Assembly (NCBI GenBank): GCA_964030785.1
Contig: OZ034969.1
Location: 30,650,001-30,714,000, forward strand
Length of the DNA: 64,000 nt
Reading direction: 5' to 3'
Source: Siderastrea siderea
Lineage: Eukaryota > Cnidaria > Anthozoa > Scleractinia > Rhizangiidae
Part shown: in pieces, positions 8,485-20,804 of the stretch
How the letters are laid out: each line of letters opens with the position of its first letter
Position numbering within the stretch: the first letter of the stretch is position 1
Notes under the pieces: model-generated
The model's input: the letters and a program-made list of their open reading frames with translations, nothing else
Database searches by the model: none
Told to the model about the DNA's origin: nothing
Made by a program: the position numbers and the translations under genes

Positions 8485-9775
8485 ACGTATTATCGATCAT
8501 TTGATAGGTTAATGGGCTTATGAATTATTAATGAGTTTTGAAGTTTAAGTTTAATAAATACTTTATACCACTGTACAATAACATAATAAAGGAGAAACAT
8601 AAATAAATAAATAAAAGTACAGTAGGTAAAGGAAAGCAATAGGGGAAACTAAATTCCCATATAAAAACTGCTCTCCTAACTAAAAGAGGATAATTATATG
8701 TCAAAAACGCTCACTAACACTCATTCTCATAAAATGACAATTGACCTAGGGAACAAATTAACCTGCAATATACATGTTTCATTTCCGCGTGTTTTTGAAG
8801 AGATGATGCAGAAAAAAATATACGAACCAACAGATCGCCTTTAGTTTAAGATATGGTTTGTTCACAGAAAAAGAAGGTAGGGCAAGTTTCATATCGCTTT
8901 CTAAAGAAATAAATCTTCTAACAGTTCACAACAACCGCAGTGTTAGTGTTTTAAAACTGAACTTTTGTTTGTTTACTATGGAAAACTCACTAGAACTTCA
9001 ACCTTCCCCATCTAACATTTTTTTCCAATTTGGACCTTCCTTGTACGCAGGTGTTTACGGTACCATTCCCATAATGAAAAGTTGGTATGGTGTCATCACA
9101 ATTTGCTTACATGCGATTGTTTCGTGCAAGAAAAAAAAAAGTACCCTTGTCAAGCACAAGCACAAGCACTGCCCACCCCCTCCCTGTTCTCACATCTTAC
9201 CAAAATGCACAGACAATATTACTCCTAGGAAAGTATCCCCATAGTTCAACATTGTTCACAACTTACAGTGAACTTTTTCTCCTTCGCTTGCAAAATTGAG
9301 CTTGTTTCACCAGTAGGTCATTGTCAATCTTCTTCTAAAAGCGGACAATGTGTTTTTCAGCTTCCAACCACCAAAGAGGGTGAAGTTCACTGTAATGTGA
9401 ATCACAAAGAAATAAACAACTATTAACATAATAAAAGCTTTCAAGAAAAGATTTTAAACTGCAAAATGCAACAGCAGCAAAACCAGGAACAAGTTCATCA
9501 GTTGTTGGGTTTTCTACAATTAGCCCTCAGTTTGACAGTTAAACTGTTGTGATTATTGGCAGGCTTTGCATTTAATGAACAGAGAAATAATAAAGCTTGA
9601 CAAAACTTATCCACAGAGGCCAGTTTTGCACACCAATGAGGGAAATTGTTTACAGAAAAATAGAACATTCTGTGAAATACAATTACGGAATACACAAAAA
9701 ACGACATGTTACTTCAACCAGTCAAGAGACCATCGCAACAAACATGGTTATCAGAAGCAGTTGTGCATTGGCAGT
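8485..9775. other. No gene recognised
   Basis: AT-rich sequence with only short chance frames (for example 8858-9244). Nothing in it resembles a known domain. Confidence 0.5.
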
Positions 9776-9777
9776 TA

Positions 9778-10201
9778 CAGTCAAAGCTCTCCTTGCAACC
9801 ACTCTCGTAAGCAACCAGCTCTAGTTACAACCAGTATTGTGAAACCCTATTTGAATTGTCACTTAAAGTCTCTAATTTAAAGCTCTCGTAAGCGACCCTG
9901 ACCACTTTTGTGAATTACCAACTGGTGTTTCGTTCGCTTTCAAGTTCTCAGTGATCACTCATCCGACTAAGAGATTTGTGAACCTCTTCTGTGATAGGCA
10001 ATAATAAACTTTATGACATTACGCTACTAGTCTAATAACCATTTACCATTCACAAATTTTATTCTAAATTTCTGGTAAGCAACCACCCTCTATTGTTTCA
10101 TTCTGCAGTCGTTTACGAGAGCTCATTCTAGTAAGCGACCAGCTCTAGTTGCAACCACTTTTCTGAATTCCCAAGGTGGTCGCTTACGAGAGCTTTGACT
10201 G
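9778..10201. mobile_element. Non-autonomous TA-target element (424 bp)
   Basis: The ends CAGTCAAAGCTCTC and GAGAGCTTTGACTG are inverted copies flanked by TA on both sides (9776-9777, 10202-10203). Subterminal copies of CTCTCGTAAGCGACC/AACC occur at about 9804, 9885, 10130 and 10178. No coding capacity is seen. The CAGTCAAA start resembles the CAGTCAAACC end of the autonomous element at 4203, which may mean a related transposase. Confidence 0.75.
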
Positions 10202-10203
10202 TA

Positions 10204-10947
10204 CTTTTAGGAATAAAAGTTCAAACTTGCACATTTTGTTATTTAGAGACTAAGCAATGGTTTGCTTTTTTGCAGATTTCCCTTCCCCCTGATTGGTACA
10301 TGTAACATTAACTACACAACTGGAAATGTAAAACATAGGCCCACAATGCGTGCAGAACCGACGAAGCGTTGTTTCGTCTCGAAAAGAAAGCAAGCGAGCC
10401 GTGCGTGACTGCAGCTTCAATAACATTCAAGCATCTGTAACAGCAAGTTGCAGTAGAAGTGTGTAACTGTAACTAACGCTTAAATTTGACTGAAAAGGTG
10501 ACCAATACCCTGGAAAGGAGGTCAACTGAATTATTCACCCTCCCCTCACCAAACATAGCTCCACAGACTATGCATTCTTCACCCAAGATCATTTTTCGCT
10601 GTCTTTTGGTCGGTCTTCCTCAAAACCCGGAACAAAAATTCTCAAAACAGACGCATTTCAAAAAATGGGCAACAAATTTCCCAATATAAAAGTAACCACA
10701 TCTTCACAATTGATCAGTATAAGCACCGTAACAGCCCAAAAGAATTGAACTTTTCGCCATACCCGGGAACCACGCTTTGTGCACAGTTTCCTTTAATCAT
10801 GTCAAGGGCTCCTTAAGCCAAATTGTGAATGCAAATACGAAATAAATCATTGCTATGCTCTATCGTACAGGTTACAAGAAAGCGCATCATAGGCATTTAC
10901 CAGTCGTTTTGACCCACTCCACCCTCGACAAATGTTTTGACTTGGTT
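10204..10947. other. No gene recognised
   Basis: Only short chance frames. A segment at about 10333-10356 (ATAGGC..GCGTGCAGAACCGA) is similar to 53028-53049, suggesting a dispersed repeat. Confidence 0.4.
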
Positions 10948-11469
10948 CAACGTGCTAACTGGCGTAACGAAAATTGTGACAGTATTTTGCCCTTTGCGTT
11001 ACCGAATGACACTATGTTTAAAATCTGATGACTCAGCTCATCTGTCTTATCGCTTTGAATATTTAATTTTGTTGAATTAAACTAAAAAATGAAATGTTGA
11101 TATACATTTGTCCACAACTGAACATGCTTTTACCAAGAGTTGTGAGCAATGTATTTATAGACTGTTGTGAATAGGGCACAACAAAAACATGATTATCGAT
11201 AAAGACAAACACATCATCAGAATCTCAACGTGCTAACCGGCGTGACGAAAATTGTGACAGTATTTTGTCTTTTGCATTACCGAATGACATAGTGTTTAAA
11301 ATCCGATGACTCAGCTCATCTGCCTTATCACTTTGAATATTTTGTTGAATTAAAATTAAAATTTAAAGATAAATTTTGTCCACAACTGAACATGCCGTTA
11401 TCAAGAGTTGTAAGCAAAGCATTTATATACTGTTGTGAATATGGCACTATACAAACATGATTATCGATC
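10948..11469. repeat. Tandem duplication, period about 277 bp
   Basis: Copies at 10948-11199 and 11225-11469 share CAACGTGCTAAC, CGAAAATTGTGACAGTATTT, GATGACTCAGCTCATCTG and ACATGATTATCGAT in the same order, with scattered substitutions and small deletions. No coding frame is conserved. Confidence 0.75.
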
Positions 11470-13026
11470 TGGAGAAATTAGTACAAAGCATGTCTTATGA
11501 CGTAATCGTTAAATCTGGTTTCCTCTGCCGCAGTCAGCAAGTCAGTGTCTCGAACTCTAAAATCGAACAAATCGGTTCAAAATCAAAACTAAAGCAGAAA
11601 CATTAAAAAGACTAACTAGCATATCCTTCTGTGCTGCTTATAGTATACTATCCAAGAAGATCCAGCCTCGTGTCGTAATTCATTTCCCACCTGCCAATAA
11701 CCTTTCTTAACGTTGCCAGCTAGACATTTTCAAGTAATAAACATAACCACAACAACATACACCAGAATTTTCCTTTCATAACCTTTACTGAGAACGATTC
11801 TATCCTTACGATGTCTCAGCAACACTTTGGTCCCACCAGCATCAACAGTGCCACTGGACGTCACCTTCTGTTATTAGCAGTCCTCTTTGCTTTCTTTCAC
11901 TAGTATTGCACAGAGATTTCAGTCCAGTCAAAACCAACACTGCTCGGCGGAAGTGTCCTTCTATACCTACGACCTTGTCCTATCGTGTGTGCGTGTGTGT
12001 ACTAATCGATGGGCTTAACTGCAGAATACGTCATCCCATCCCGTCGGCCATAGCGAAATACACACCTTGTAAGCCTTACACGACATATTTTGACCGACCA
12101 AACCGACGCTCTTGACACAACTGCTCTAACTCGACTTCGTCGGTTAAAAAACAGTGTCTGAGGCTTATGCCACATAGTATATGTATAAAGGTTGGTTATG
12201 TCAGGAACTGTGGCAGTAAACATAGCATTAGGAAGTGTCTACTCACACGTAAAACCATGCAAATGATTTTCAAAAACATCTTACTTGTTAATTGTTTCTG
12301 ACAATCCTCTTCCAATGCTTTCCTTCACTGTGATCCTCAAGACAGCATGACACTTTCAAAATGAAGAGAAAATTTGAAGAAGGTCAGCCAAGACAGTCTG
12401 AGCAGAATTGACAGTTAACTGCCACAGGACATTTAAGTGCAATGGTAAAAGTTAGATTGCTCACTTAATTACCAAATATGCCATTTCCTTGCTTGCAAAA
12501 CATGGCATGAAGGAAATCTGTCACCTGGCTTGATTTATCACACCTCTCTCCCATGCGGCGTCATTTTTCTGTTCCACATAATCTTTCATTCCTTCCAAAG
12601 AAGAAGAGAATAACAGCAATTTTAAATATGAAGAAGTAAATATGACCTATGCTCGCCACGCGTCTCCCAGTAGCTAGTCGTGAGCGAATCGGGCAGATAC
12701 AACTTTTTTGGCGAAATATTCGACTGGGTAGTGTAATCTGCGGGTCACCTAGTGGTATGCCTTGTTCTCTTTCTTTTTCTCTTTCTTCCTTTTGAGCTAG
12801 TCCGACCGTTATTTTGAAAACATTGCTTCCGCGAGCCTTAAATCGCGAAAATAAACACAGAAACACAAATCAAAACACCATGGCAGCAATTTTTATTTCA
12901 TTTTCCTCAGTTTTAAAGCTCCTAAATTTCGGCTTTAATTTTGCTAATTTGATAAACCGCCATTTTAAATGCACAGCCCACCACACAAACAGAGGATGGT
13001 AAGTCTGTGATGTCACATATCAACTG
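11470..13026. other. No gene recognised
   Basis: I see no supported gene. It includes pyrimidine-rich DNA at about 12767-12795 and short chance frames. Confidence 0.4.
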
Positions 13027-13391
13027 AGGCTGCGTTTACATGAGAGCTGGGGTGAGTTTATCCCGGGATGAAATTCCTTTTTGCTCACCCCGGGATGAAA
13101 AGAAGACAATTTTATCCCGAGGTGAAAATCAAATCGCGGTGGCAAAATTTAGTGAGGCTGGTCGTCTCAACCCGGGATGAGAAAACGCATCCTGCTTACA
13201 TGACTTTTTCACGCCGGGATGAATTTTCATCCCGGTGCAGAAGACCGGGATGAAATCATCCCAGGGCGAACACATTTCAGCTCCGAATCATGTAAACACT
13301 TACAGGTAAATGACCAGACCCCGAGATGAAAGTCGTTCCGGGACGAAAGTCATCCCGGGAGCGGACGAAATCACTCGTGTAAACGGGGCCT
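13027..13391. mobile_element. Non-autonomous inverted-repeat element with CCCGGGATGA repeats
   Basis: The left end AGGCTGCGTTTACATGAG pairs with the right end CTCGTGTAAACGGGGCCT. The interior holds about ten variants of the motif (A/T)TCATCCCGGG or CCCGGGATGA in both orientations. This is a typical compact MITE design in cnidarian genomes. The target duplication is unclear (possibly TCAACTGA-like). No coding capacity. Confidence 0.7.
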
Positions 13392-14431
13392 GACTCAACT
13401 GACTCGAACCTCTACGGATATCATTACGTATGGTTTAAAGTGCACCTTAACAATTCAAACGAATCATCGAAATCCTCTCAATTTCAGTATTGTTTTGCAG
13501 CCAGTAGTTTTGAATGTGTTTGAAGCTGGCTAGTGCTAGCGTTTGTTCCATCTCCGAAAAATATCACTGTAATGCCACCTCGCCACCCACGAATCCGAAC
13601 GCACGTGTTAAAACCAACCAGAGAAGCAATGTCACAAGCTAAAACTTCTACTCACCACTGCACAAAAACTGGCTTTCTGAAACAGCAAAAAGATTCTGCA
13701 AGCTCTTCATCCAGAACACAACATACAATTCTCACTTGTTCGACCTCGCTGGCAACACACAGCTGAAACGGACCAATTATCCTCGCCAGCCGAGGCAACA
13801 ATGCATTGCGGTATGCAACTCATTCCTAGGGTCGCATGGAGTCGGAAATACTAACGGAATCTCGCCTCTCCCACCACGTTTTCGCGACTAACCGTGAAAT
13901 TTTCAAAGGCAAATTTTCCGCAAGGGTTATCTGTTCGCTTCCGATTATTTCATAAACAATGAGATTGAATGGACTATTAAACGTGACGTTATAGTTGCAC
14001 ATGGGCAGAACCGTAAAAATTATCCCTTTAACTGAAAAGGGGACCAGATCGAGACAAATCTCTTTCGCTCTGACGTACTCTAGCTTGTATATAACAAATC
14101 TTCAAAGATTTTATTGGCTGTCCTCAGCTGAGTATCAGCGAGGCAACCAAAGCAACAAGACGCCTTGTATTTCCTTTCCAAGGGCAAAGTATCATTTCGA
14201 ACTGCTATCACCGACAAATGTCTTGTCCAATCGGTTTTGGGCACTTCATACCTTTTACATGAGGAAAGTTTTACAGTCTAGTCTCGAATTCACCAAGACC
14301 ACTGGATAAAGGGACAATAGATGTATTTGTACAGGGTAAGTCAGGGCTATCAATTTAATAAAACATTTATAGGTGAAGCTATTATTTTCAACCTCTGAAA
14401 CAATAGCTACACTTGTAAGTTACACTAGTAA
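13392..14431. other. No gene recognised
   Basis: Short frames only (13533-13766, 13995-14309), with no recognisable domains. Confidence 0.4.
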
Positions 14432-14600
14432 AAAGTGCCTCCTGATACAGAGGTATTTTTGCAAAGGTGGTGCATATGGGGCAAGGGTTATCGCCTTATC
14501 GGAAGCCAAAAAAATATATATATGCGTTACCACGCATTTTTCAGAGATAATTAAGCAACCATAATTCTGAAAAAAGGTTTTCTTTCCAAATTTAAGCTCT
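14432..14600. repeat. Fragment related to the TTAA element at 31396-32240
   Basis: It shares TACAGAGGTATTTTTGCAAAGG, ACCACGCATTTTTCAGAGATAATTAAGCA and TTCCAAATTTAAGC with the reverse complement of about 32040-32230. The element ends are missing. A C tract follows at about 14619. Confidence 0.65.
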
Positions 14601-15255
14601 CTAAAAAATGCGCTGTCCCCCCCCCCCCCTTTTTTAGATTGATATCAGTAAAATCGGCACTTATCAACATGTGTTGTGCAAAATATCACTCGTTACTTTA
14701 GCACGATAGAAGGCATGCTTCATGAGCAATATAAAAAATATCCAATCAAAATGAAAATAGAATTCTTTTAAGCTGTAAAGGAACGCTATTTATTGAAACT
14801 GAATTCGCGTGCAGCTAAAAATACCAATAATGACTGACGACTTACCTCAATGTTTCTGTCAGCCCTCTCATCACAGGCTGAGTTTTGCCTCAATAATTAC
14901 ATGCACAAAATATACTAGAGTTTATTTGTTTGAAACTATAGCCTACAGACGTTTCCACGGCCTAGTTCAAACCTAGAACTTTTCACTTGTCCTTAAGCAA
15001 ATTAACCACGAGAATAGCCTTTGCTCATTTGCACGAAGCTCATTACATGAAAAGCTGGACGTTTGAACTAGCTATATAGGCCTATACGTACCTTGACAAA
15101 AACGTGTCCAACCTATTTCTTTAGAATGACCTAAGCTTCAAAACAGATGATTCGTTCTTAAGAGGAGCAATAGAAGGCGACTGACCAAATGGATGCGAAG
15201 ACATTAGTGGAGCCCCTAGGCCCCTTTCATTCCAAAGAGTACCGAAAAAAAACAC

Positions 15256-15352
15256 CTGTTAGAAAAGTTAAATACTTGTTAGAAAAGTTAAATACTATTA
15301 GAAAATACTGTTACTGTTAGAAAGTTAAATACCTGTTAGAAAAGTTAAATAC
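15256..15352. repeat. Short tandem repeat (TGTTAGAAAAGTTAAATAC)
   Basis: Five imperfect copies of a unit of about 20 bp, two of them truncated. Confidence 0.75.
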
Positions 15353-16083
15353 TTGAAAACACATTTCTCGTTATCTGCACTTGCGATTACCCCCATTCCC
15401 TCCCCTTTTCGGCGCCTGCCCCGCAGGCCATTAAAAGACTAGACTTTTTCTACGAGTAACAGTCAACGAGGCTCGGCCAAGTAGGCTATCGTTCATAACA
15501 AACAAGAACAAGTAGCCTAATTCTCTTAGTAGACAGAGTTGACAGGCAAATGATTGGAGACGAAAAAAAGCGATATTAGGTGGTATCTACAAGAGTACCA
15601 AAAAAATGTTGCTTTCTCAGCGCGTAGTGCACGGCAAATAGACAATGGTGACGGAGCCAATCACATTCGCGTATTTACAATAGACCTCAATGAATGTCTA
15701 CTAGTTGTTATTCACACGCGTATAAGTATGATTCTCGTTAACTGTTGTTTTTCAAAGTACTTTAGTTTGGGGATTTTTTGACGATTTACGCCATAATAAA
15801 TACGGATGTTGATGAGTTAATTGTTTCCTTTATTGCAGTGGAAAATGACGTCACCAGAAGAGCAGAGCAAATGCCCGGTGAGATGGAAAATCTCTCTTTT
15901 TTTTTTTTAAGAGCCCCCCCACCCCCCCTTCTTTCCTTACAATAGTTTATAATGCTAAAGTGCATGGAGTGACCATACAGTAGCATTTCATCCACAGGAT
16001 TATTATATTGCTGGAACCATATTGTATTATAGCGAATAGCATCACAGCATTTTATTCTAACATGGAGTAAGAACCCCAAGGGC
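15353..16083. other. No gene recognised
   Basis: No coding signal. A T10/C-rich tract lies at about 15897-15930. Confidence 0.4.
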
Positions 16084-16168
16084 AACCTCGTTCCTAGGAC
16101 TTTTTCCTTTTTTTTTAATTTGGAGAGTCCCCAAATTAAAAAAAGGGAAAAGTCCTGGGAACGAGGTT
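16084..16168. repeat. Near-perfect hairpin with AACCTCGTTCC ends
   Basis: Arms of about 40 bp (16084-16122 and 16129-16168) leave a 6-bp loop. The ends AACCTCGTTCCTAGGACTTT resemble the AACCTCGTCCCCAG ends of the element at 19462-19790, so it may be a minimal relative. Confidence 0.75.
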
Positions 16169-16480
16169 ACCCCGGGGGTACTCCCTATAGTGGGCTATAC
16201 GGGGGACTCTGACCGAATGGGTTGCCTTTTTCAAGCTCACAGTATACTAAAGGATGCAGGGAAAACTGTCCTTTTAGTCTATGAAAGGGTCACAAAATCC
16301 CCTGTAAACCGGAAAAGATGGCGGCTAGAGCTCAGTATATCAAAGGGTCATGGCCAGATTTTGGCAGATATGACAGTTGGAAATGAACCGGGATTACTGA
16401 AATTCTATTGTTTTGGCCTACCCTTGAGGTTTAAGAAACGGTTGCAACTTTACTCTAGGTATAAAAAAAGGTAGCATTTG
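16169..16480. repeat. Dispersed-repeat-like segment (GGGTACTCCCTATA type)
   Basis: The segment opening with CCGGGGGTACTCCCTATAGTGGGCTATACGGGG is a type I associate with widespread cnidarian repeats. There is one copy here. The 94-aa frame inside it (16190-16474) looks like chance. Confidence 0.35.
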
Positions 16481-16969
16481 TTTGTAAAAACTATTACATT
16501 AAAGCCAACTCTGAGCGGAGCTTCCCTCCAAAAACTTTGTTGACTACCCTCACAAGAACCTCACCTTGAACAGGATAATAAGCAAGACCTACATATAAAC
16601 GCAGGTTTTAAACTCAAGAATGGATACAACTTGAAATTCATCCGCAAATCGAATGCACTCTATGGACACTTAACATGAGCAGGAGCCCATTACCCTGCAT
16701 AAGTCAGGCTTCGAATCAAGGGGAGGAGTTGTGGAAACGAATTAACGAGCAACACAGAAAGGGAGGGCTATATTTTTCAGCATATAGGTTTTTAATAAGG
16801 AGCCAACGTGGACAAAACTGATCTAGAACACCCAGTCAAATTACTCAGCCGTCAAAACATCTTTAATGCTGAAGAAGAGTTAAAATTAGCCAGAAAGTGG
16901 TCTTGCTTCTTTTACTAAACAATCAATGGGGAATGGCCTTTCAATAGGGACACTGTTTCAAAACCGACC

Positions 16970-17125
16970 TAATACCCCGTTCACACCAAAGCTAAAACAT
17001 GTTTTATTAAACTACCCGTTCATACCGCGCGCTTGTTTAACTAAACATGTTTAAAACCAAGTTTTAATAAACTACCTGTACGAGGTAGTTTAACTTTCGT
17101 GTTTAACTAAACAGGTTCAAAATGG
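16970..17125. repeat. Internally repetitive MITE-like fragment
   Basis: Starts near ACCCCGTTCACACC and repeats GTTTAATAAACTACC and GTTTAACTAAACATGTTTAA in both orientations. Only one terminus is evident. Confidence 0.4.
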
Positions 17126-19452
17126 CTGCCAACAAAAAAACAGCGAAACCGAATCTAAGGACATCAAGAAACCTTTTTTGCAGCGTAAGAAGTTGAGGGG
17201 TCAAAATATCAGTTTAAGGAAAACTATCGACCTGCCTGTAGAAACAGTAAATATAACGAGAATTTCCGCGCTTGAGGGCCTCTGTTTACAAGATGGGAAT
17301 CAACTCGCTCGGCCCATTCGCTCATTTTGCGTTCCGAACATACAACGATGAAGGTACCAAGCGCATATTTTCGTTGGGAAAACAGGTTACAGAATAAATC
17401 TTAAATTAAGTCGGCGAAATTATCTCCAACAAGCCATGTGACATACGCAGTTTAATGAAGAACTGAAGTAAAGTAAAGCCGTTTGGGCCCATCCACAACC
17501 CTTTATAAGTCTGCGGAGGAAGAAAAAGAAAGTGTTGACTCAAAACTGACTCGCAACAAGATTGAATAAACTATCTCAATTTCTCAATCCAGTATCTCAT
17601 TCACCGACAATTTGATCGTCAATATGTGTTCCGGATGTACAGCCGGTTAACATTTTGTTGGCAAGTTTCGGACAAAAGGTTTGTCCAAAAACGAGAAAGA
17701 AGACCAATTTATCATGACCAATACATCATTCTTGGACGGAGACAGATGTATACTCAGAAATACAGGCTTAACAAATTCAGCAAATTGGAAAGTCGTAGTA
17801 GCAATGAGAAAAACTCATCGACGAACTCGTCCAGCAACTGTTGAGGTCCATCTATCTTTGAAGTACAAATCCAAATGCCGAATACAATCCTGGAACACAT
17901 TTTGACTACACATTTCCCTTGATTGTAGCAAGAAACTGGGGTTACAATTAGAAATATCATGAAGCAATCGACTCTTAACTATAAAACTGGCAGCGAGCAA
18001 CCGGCATACTTTCCACTTCACTGCGCTTCAGTTTTACACAAAGCTGGCAATTTCATTCATGAAAAAAAAAAAGAGGAATTTGTAATCTGGGATTCAGGAG
18101 TACGGAACCATAGAAATTGGAGGATACAGAAAAATTTGCATTTCAAAAAAAGAAGAAAAATCTTACGTGTGTGGGTGTGTTTTAAAGTTTGCGTCAAACG
18201 TGCAGTAAACTATTCCTTTCGGCCAGTAATATATAGGGCTGATAAGAGCATCATGAAGCATGTTGTCGGCACCAAGAAGATATCGTTTCGTGTCTTCGAA
18301 TCCATTGATCATAATATATCCTTCAAACAGGCCTAAATTTAAAATAAACTTTTTCAGTTGAGAGACCAACTAAACTTCTACCACGGGATTTCATTTAGTG
18401 ACCAATACAGTTTTGGTTGTTTCTTTTTTGGGGGGCGGGTGGGGGGGGGGGGATGATAATATTTGCCGCTTTCCGAGCAGCCAGTCAGTCACTCAGTTTC
18501 TGAACCTCTCAATTTGATGCCTATAAATGGCACATATGGCCTCGAGGTTTTGGAAATAATTAGGTTTCTCCATTGTAGAGTAGTTAACCATGTGGCAAAT
18601 CCCCGACCTGGAGACCCTGGAAGCTGTTTAGTCGAACGCAACGGATTATCACGTGGGTAGCATGCACTGACGTTTATTACAACTTATCAATATTAATTTT
18701 GTGAGCTCTTTAAGTCCTTCACTACTAGCTTTCCCACCTTGAAAACAAAACTTGAAATGGCCAACGCATCTAATTCACCCTTTTATTTACCGAAACTGTC
18801 AGTATTAATTTCGTTCTAAATTGGCTAATCCAGACTGAGCAATTCGAATTCAATTCACTTTCTAGGTCGACACAGCTTAACCAGCTTTATTCGACAAGAA
18901 TACAGAATGAAGGAATAAAATTGAGCAATCTGACTCTCTTGTCTGCCACAGACAAATCGCGAATCGTCATCGTCATTATCATCACGTTGAGGGGATTCGG
19001 CGATTATTAAAAACGGATCTCCATGAACGTTTCTCTCATAAAAGACGAGTGATTTTAACGGTGAAAACCGGAGACGTGTTCCAAGGTTTTCACACATGTA
19101 GTCGCACAAACTCTCCTGTCTTTGTTCAAACTAATTAAAAACCAATGAATGATCAATTGCTGCAATATTTCCTAGTTGCTCCTGCGCACTGCCTTTGAAA
19201 CATAACCGCATTCGCCTGGGAGAGATCCATGGTAGAAATCCTGATTTGTCATGTCCTGGGAAATTACTATCACCTTCCGCACAAGCCTGATCAGGTCAGG
19301 TGTTCAAGAGCCATTTCCCACTGGATAAAATAAACTACACTTCTTGGGCGTATAATTTTTAAAAAAGCTGGTTTTGGGCTCAATTTAATTTCGAAATTGA
19401 AGGTGGGAACTCTTTTTTCCGAAAAAGCCTCATCGATTAGCCAATGACCCAC
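17126..19452. other. No gene recognised
   Basis: Only short chance frames are present. A G-rich tract lies at 18430-18453. The minus frame 18855-19109 has a plausible amino-acid mix but no motif, splice context or homologue I recognise. Confidence 0.4.
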
Positions 19453-19461
19453 GTCTCAAAT

Positions 19462-19790
19462 CAACCTCGTCCCCAGAGCCTTCTCCTCGTTCAAAATAAC
19501 GGATCGGAGAAACCCCTGGCCAAGGCTGCTGAAGTACTCCAGTAATCGTGGAGTATTTTGTCACATGGTTGACACATGATGAAATGGCTTTTTCGGAGGT
19601 TGTTTCCAGCGTCTGGTGGCCCTCCTTGTTTTCTTGTAATCTAAAACCGTCGTACAGACGAAACGAAGACATTTCATCGTGTTTACGTGACGACATCCTC
19701 ACGAATTTTTGGAGCCATTTTGGCAGCCTTGGCCAGGGGTTTCTCCGATCCGCCATTTTGAATGAGGAGAAGGCCCTGGGGACGAGGTTG
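19462..19790. mobile_element. Non-autonomous element with 68-bp inverted repeats and a 9-bp target duplication
   Basis: CAACCTCGTCCCCAG..GAGAAACCCCTGGCCAAGGCTGC at the left is repeated inverted at the right with few changes. GTCTCAAAT flanks both ends exactly (19453-19461 and 19791-19799). Long inverted repeats with a 9-bp duplication are characteristic of Mutator-like (MULE) elements. The open frames across it (19430-19876 minus, 19548-19907 plus) are by-products of the palindrome. Confidence 0.85.
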
Positions 19791-19799
19791 GTCTCAAAT

Positions 19800-20798
19800 G
19801 ACTCAAATTTGGCGAATCTGCTAGATAAGTTAATTCGCACTTTGAACAACGCAGCCTTCGTTGTTACTTCCTTCAATCTCGTAAGATCTATTTATCGCTA
19901 TAAGTGAGTACCTATTGCAGTTCGTATTAAACGTCAACATACAAACAAACAAGCAAAATTTTTAAATGTGTCATGGGTATCTAGTTTACAATTATAGTTC
20001 AAAACTGGAATTGAAATCCTTTGAAGAAAGCTTCGTGGGTCAATTAACCGGCTTTAAAGTTGAAGGTAATGTTAGATTGGTTCAACCGTGCTTTGAACTA
20101 CCGATAGCCTTCGGTTATTTTTCGTCCAACCTTGTTTCCTCTTTGTGGACATACATTTTGCACTTTTTATTGACGCTTTTTGTTGATGCGTATGTTGTTT
20201 CTTATATCCTAGCATTTAATTTTCGTGTGATATCAGTGGACGGAACACAACACGTGGTACAAGATCGAAAGGTGGGTACCAGACTGCTTACCCCGTCCCA
20301 TTTGGTATCCGTCACGAAACTACAATGAACAAGAAAAGCCCCAGGGGCATTAGACCCCGCCGTTGTTCCCCCTCTCCTCTGGCTGCAAAAGCTATCACGG
20401 TCACTCAAGATACCAGTCCAAGTGGTATAGCGGACGTTTGCGACGAATATTTGTTTGGCCGAGCGAAAACCGGGAGAAGAAGAAGAACACGAAAGAGAAA
20501 AAAAATGGACAGTTACAGGTCCATATTAGGATTTTTCTTTAAATATAACGGCTGTGTTAAAAATCGCTTAATCTAATCATTTGCATTTTTGTACCCTCAC
20601 TGGCTGTTTTCCCTCCTCCACGATAAAGGACGCGCATTATGGAAATCAAAAGGAGGGTTAAAAAAGTATATCCCTTTCTGGCTTGCTGGTATATCAGAGG
20701 AAAATGCCTGTGGATGAACGATTGTCCCTGAAATTTTGCTGTTCATTTTTCTTCCAACCTTCAGCATTACCCTCCGATGTACGAGTTGCCCGAAGGGA
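19800..20798. other. No gene recognised
   Basis: No supported gene. It may contain the distal 3' UTR of the CTHRC1-like gene that ends at 21042. Confidence 0.4.
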
Positions 20799-20804
20799 TT
20801 TATT
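20799..20804 (-). terminator. Possible polyadenylation signal
   Basis: AATAAA on the minus strand, about 238 nt past the stop codon of the CTHRC1-like gene at 21042. Confidence 0.4.

Noticed and set aside
11906..12223. Opposed short frames at 11906-12115 and 12002-12223
   Set aside because: No motif, no splice context, and they overlap on both strands. I treat them as chance.
16084..16168. Hairpin as a pre-microRNA
   Set aside because: The A/T-run stem and element-like ends fit a foldback repeat better, and no expression evidence is available.
19430..19907. Frames of 148 aa (minus) and 119 aa (plus)
   Set aside because: Both read through the inverted repeats of the MULE-like MITE, so similar frames on both strands are expected.
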